A stretch of 64,000 nt of DNA, taken from positions 26,885,209-26,949,208 of the forward strand of contig NC_132896.1 of assembly GCF_030463535.1 (NCBI RefSeq), written 5' to 3'. The number at the start of each line of letters is the position of its first letter. Position 1 is the first letter of the stretch. The stretch is from Salminus brasiliensis (lineage: Eukaryota > Chordata > Actinopteri > Characiformes > Bryconidae). This document shows positions 61,001 through 64,000 of this stretch, piece after piece. The position numbers were made by a program, and so were the translations under genes. The notes under the pieces are model-generated. The model was not told the DNA's origin. It saw nothing but the letters and a program-made list of their open reading frames with translations, and did not search any database.

Positions 61001-62984
61001 AACAAAGCTGTTCGCCGTGGTGACAGAGACTGAGGGTTTATATGTGGCAAAGTGGGAGGCATGGGCCACCTCCCAAAATTATGTCATTATGTCCCTTTCT
61101 ATTTTGTGTAATTGTAGTGTATAAATCGCTATTTCTATTCTTATATATTTGGTATTATCTCTGCATATAGTTCCATGCATAATTTAAGTTGTTTAATTTG
61201 ACAAATATGAATTTTAGCTTGTCGAATATATAATATATATAAATATTTGATATATTCTACCCTATATCCTATTCTGTTGTTTGTGAGCGGAACGTTATGA
61301 AAGCATTTCAATGCTAGTTGTACTGTGTACTAGTTGTGTACTGTGTACTGTGTATTGTGTGCTAGTTGTAGCTATCTATGTGACAAATAACTGAATGAAT
61401 GAATAGTCGACTTTGAGACAGTGAAGACACAAAAACAGATTAACAGTGCCACAGAAAGCATTTATTTAGTATTCAAGTGTGCCTGTATTTAGTATTTTAG
61501 TATGTGATTCTGTTTGGGCTTAAAATGTTCAGATGGGGTTTACAACCCCGTTATTATATGTCTGAATAATTTTCCTTTTATTGTGAACTTTAAAAAACAT
61601 GATGCTTTTATGACCTAGTTTAAATCACTGCAAAGGCTCACAGGATCAATATAACATAGTACAGCATAGTTTTTAGTTACTGTTGGCCTTCTGCGAACGG
61701 TGCTTTCCCCAGCACTACTCACCCAAGCGGCACTTACCCAGCTAGTGGTAGCTTTTAGCCTAGCCCCTGGGCGCTTTCCCAGATTTAGCATAATTTAGCT
61801 GTGAGGGCCCTTCTGCAGACACTGACTCTGTGCAGCAGCCTGTTTTCCGATAACTAGTTACATGTCTGGCGGTGATGTGCATACTAGAAAAAAGACTTTC
61901 TCAAATATCACATATCAGTATAATTGATTACATCTAATAATTTTAATAATGTTTAATAAAATCCCCATTTCAATATGGTCTATATAGTTCTGCCAGTCAG
62001 ATATGTGCTGAGAAAAAATATATATATTTAATTATCTGTCATTTAAAAAAGAAATATATTTTATGCAGAATATTTTTTTTTTTGCTGAAGAATCATAGTC
62101 AAATGGTTGTGAGGTCAGAGAACTGTACTACGGTACAGTGTTTGTTACAGTGAAGGGGGAATTTTCCACATGGCTGTCAGTGTCTACTGAAAGCATGGCA
62201 TGATATGTTGGAGTAGACGCTTTGGGAGATCTGCTGTATGCTAATGTCACTTGTCACAGATGCAGTCCTCACAGCCACTCCCCAATAGCCTTCCCCAGCT
62301 GCCCTGTCCTCTTCCATCTTTAAATGCTATTTTAATACCCTTTAAACCAGATCCAAACTGGCCCATGGAGCCTCGTGGCATCTCCTCTGTACAAGGTTAA
62401 CAACACCCGGAGAGCTGTTTCCATAGTAAAGAGGCCCTCCAGGGAGGTGGGCTATAGGAGTCATGGTGGGCTTGGGACATTATGGGCTGCTCATTGGCTA
62501 CTCTTTTAGACACCAATTGTTTCTTCACAAACGGACAAATCATCTAAGTCAAAAATCCAGTCCACATACTGCTTACCACATGACTGACCTCATTCTTCTG
62601 ATGTGACTTGATTAATACAAACAAACACAAAAGCAGTCTATGACAGCAGGAACACACTGTATAAAGCGAAACCTCAATGCAATATCGACCACCATATGCT
62701 TAAGTGTGTCAAATGAAAAATTTACGACCATAGGACTCCCTGCCATGTGACAGCCTAAAAAGACTCACTGACATTTGTAAGTTAAGTCAGTGCCCATCCC
62801 TGAGAAGTAATCTTTCCTTCCATCATCAGCTGCTATGAAGGAGCAAGCTACTGCACATGTGAGCTGTTTTTCCAAGCATGTTCTAGAGTATCGCTGACAA
62901 TCTTATATTTCTAAACAGAAAAGGGCCAAGAGACAGAAACTTAAATGCCTTTGCAATATTAATTATCCAAAATTCGAACTTTTC

Positions 62985-63370
62985 ATTAAAATAATAAGTC
63001 ATTTATGAATATCATTTAAAACCACCAGTACACCTTACAAATGCTAAGTAGGGCCGCCCTTTGCTTTAAAAATTACCTTAAGTCATTGTGGCATGGATTC
63101 CACCACATGTCCTACAGTCCTTTAAAAATCTGGTCCATAATGACATGATTGCATCACACAAATCCTGCAGATTTTTCAAGAGCACTTTTTTAATGATGTG
63201 AATCTTTTGTATTATCACATCCCAAAGGAGTTCTACTTGATCCAGAGCCACTCAAGAACACTGAACTCACTGTCATGTTCATGAAACGTTATCAGCGTTA
63301 ACAGCGTTATCAGGCTGGAAGTAGCTGTTATTCAAGCGATGTGTCCAGGCATATCTGAATAGATTGGGTA
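62985..63370 (-). mobile_element. Tc1-like transposon fragment, longer copy
   Basis: It starts with the stretch shared with 60855-61000 and continues through ATGATTGCATCACACAAATC, CATCCCAAAGGAGTTCTACT and GGCTGGAAGTAGCTGTTATT, segments of the same Tc1-like transposase region in reverse. Confidence 0.65.
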
Positions 63371-64000
63371 TTGGCTGTTTTATTATTCCATAATTATTAA
63401 TATTATTCGCAGCCAGTAGCGGTGCTGAACGTTCTCAGAAGGTAAGTAAAAGAGTGTAGAGTCTGCAGTGTGAAACTACTTTAACGTGAAACATAAAAAC
63501 AGACCATAATATCTGAACCTTTATAAAACTATCACTAAAACGCTGGGAGAACCGCTCGTCTTTCTATGTTTTTAAACCCGTCCCTGAAGAGCACATACAG
63601 AAATGAGTGAAGGCTAACGGTAATGCTAATTCACACACGCTACAGAAACCCTGATACACAAAACATTCACCCACCATAAACCAGCTATTACACACCAGTA
63701 GACCCACAGTAGATATTAGTCCAGAGTGTGTACCACTACACACACAGTGATTTGACTGCAGTGTTGTAAAGGAGCTGGGAGCTGATTGTTCAGGCAGGAG
63801 AGGCAGACTGGATTATACGATATTAAACACTATAAACATTATCATTTTAAGAAAAGTCCGGAAGAACGTCTCATTATAAAAACTGCTACTGAAAATAAAG
63901 GGATTTTACTGAATCAGCAGCTTTTAAAAGTACAAGCTAAATTCTACAAATTTTTATTAATGCAAACATTTATTAATAGCCATATTTTCCTCTGCATACT

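Larger units (their letters stand above)
44901..64000. other. 5' flank of neurl1b, no gene recognised
   Basis: This 19-kb stretch has no exon with a recognisable protein. It holds the AGAACC satellite domain (45480-46320), a GACTCGA array (46600-46930), a SINE (52474-52664), an LTR-like segment (53985-54490), a hAT MITE with target duplication (54837-54985), a MITE (55965-56393), Tc1-like remnants (56430-57110, 60855-61000, 62985-63370) and unique blocks that could be regulatory. Confidence 0.6.

Overview
The window is eukaryotic nuclear DNA, almost certainly from a teleost fish. It has spliced vertebrate genes, long introns, AT-rich intergenic DNA, many dinucleotide repeats and a dense load of fish-type mobile elements (Tc1-like transposons, hAT-type MITEs, tRNA-derived SINEs). 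Several repeat families resemble ones I associate with otophysan fishes (characins, catfishes, electric fishes). That narrower placement is inference from remembered repeats.

Three protein-coding genes can be supported. (1) uvssa, minus strand: six coding exons between 11081 and 7259 encode the first 385 residues of UV-stimulated scaffold protein A, a transcription-coupled repair factor. The rest of the protein is not visible in 1-7258, so that stretch is probably one long intron; it also holds unique sequence that looks like conserved non-coding DNA. A YY1-like site near 12470 marks a likely promoter. (2) A small secreted Kazal-type protease inhibitor (SPINK-like), plus strand, four exons from 17440 to 18677, 80 residues, predicted reactive-site P1 arginine. 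(3) neurl1b, minus strand, five coding exons from 44619 to 21782, 574 residues: a Neuralized-type E3 ubiquitin ligase with two NHR domains and a C-terminal RING. Its intron 1 is about 15.8 kb and intron 3 appears to use a GC-AG splice pair.

Layout: 1-7258, uvssa intron; 7259-12475, uvssa 5' half; 12476-17300, repeat-rich spacer with a Tc1-like remnant, a SINE, a TCACATG-rich array and a large foldback; 17440-18880, Kazal gene; 18900-21780, spacer with twin AT palindromes; 21782-44619, neurl1b; 44620-64000, its 5' flank with no recognisable coding exon but many transposon remnants and a few candidate regulatory blocks.

The three genes do not form a pathway: one acts in DNA repair, one is secreted and one works in Notch-ligand ubiquitination. 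No RNA gene, CRISPR array or prokaryotic-style operon was seen. The points most worth a second look are the GC-AG intron, the missing uvssa 3' half, the AGAACC-rich repeat domain flanking neurl1b exon 1, the overlapping AT palindromes and the 16.3-17.0 kb foldback.
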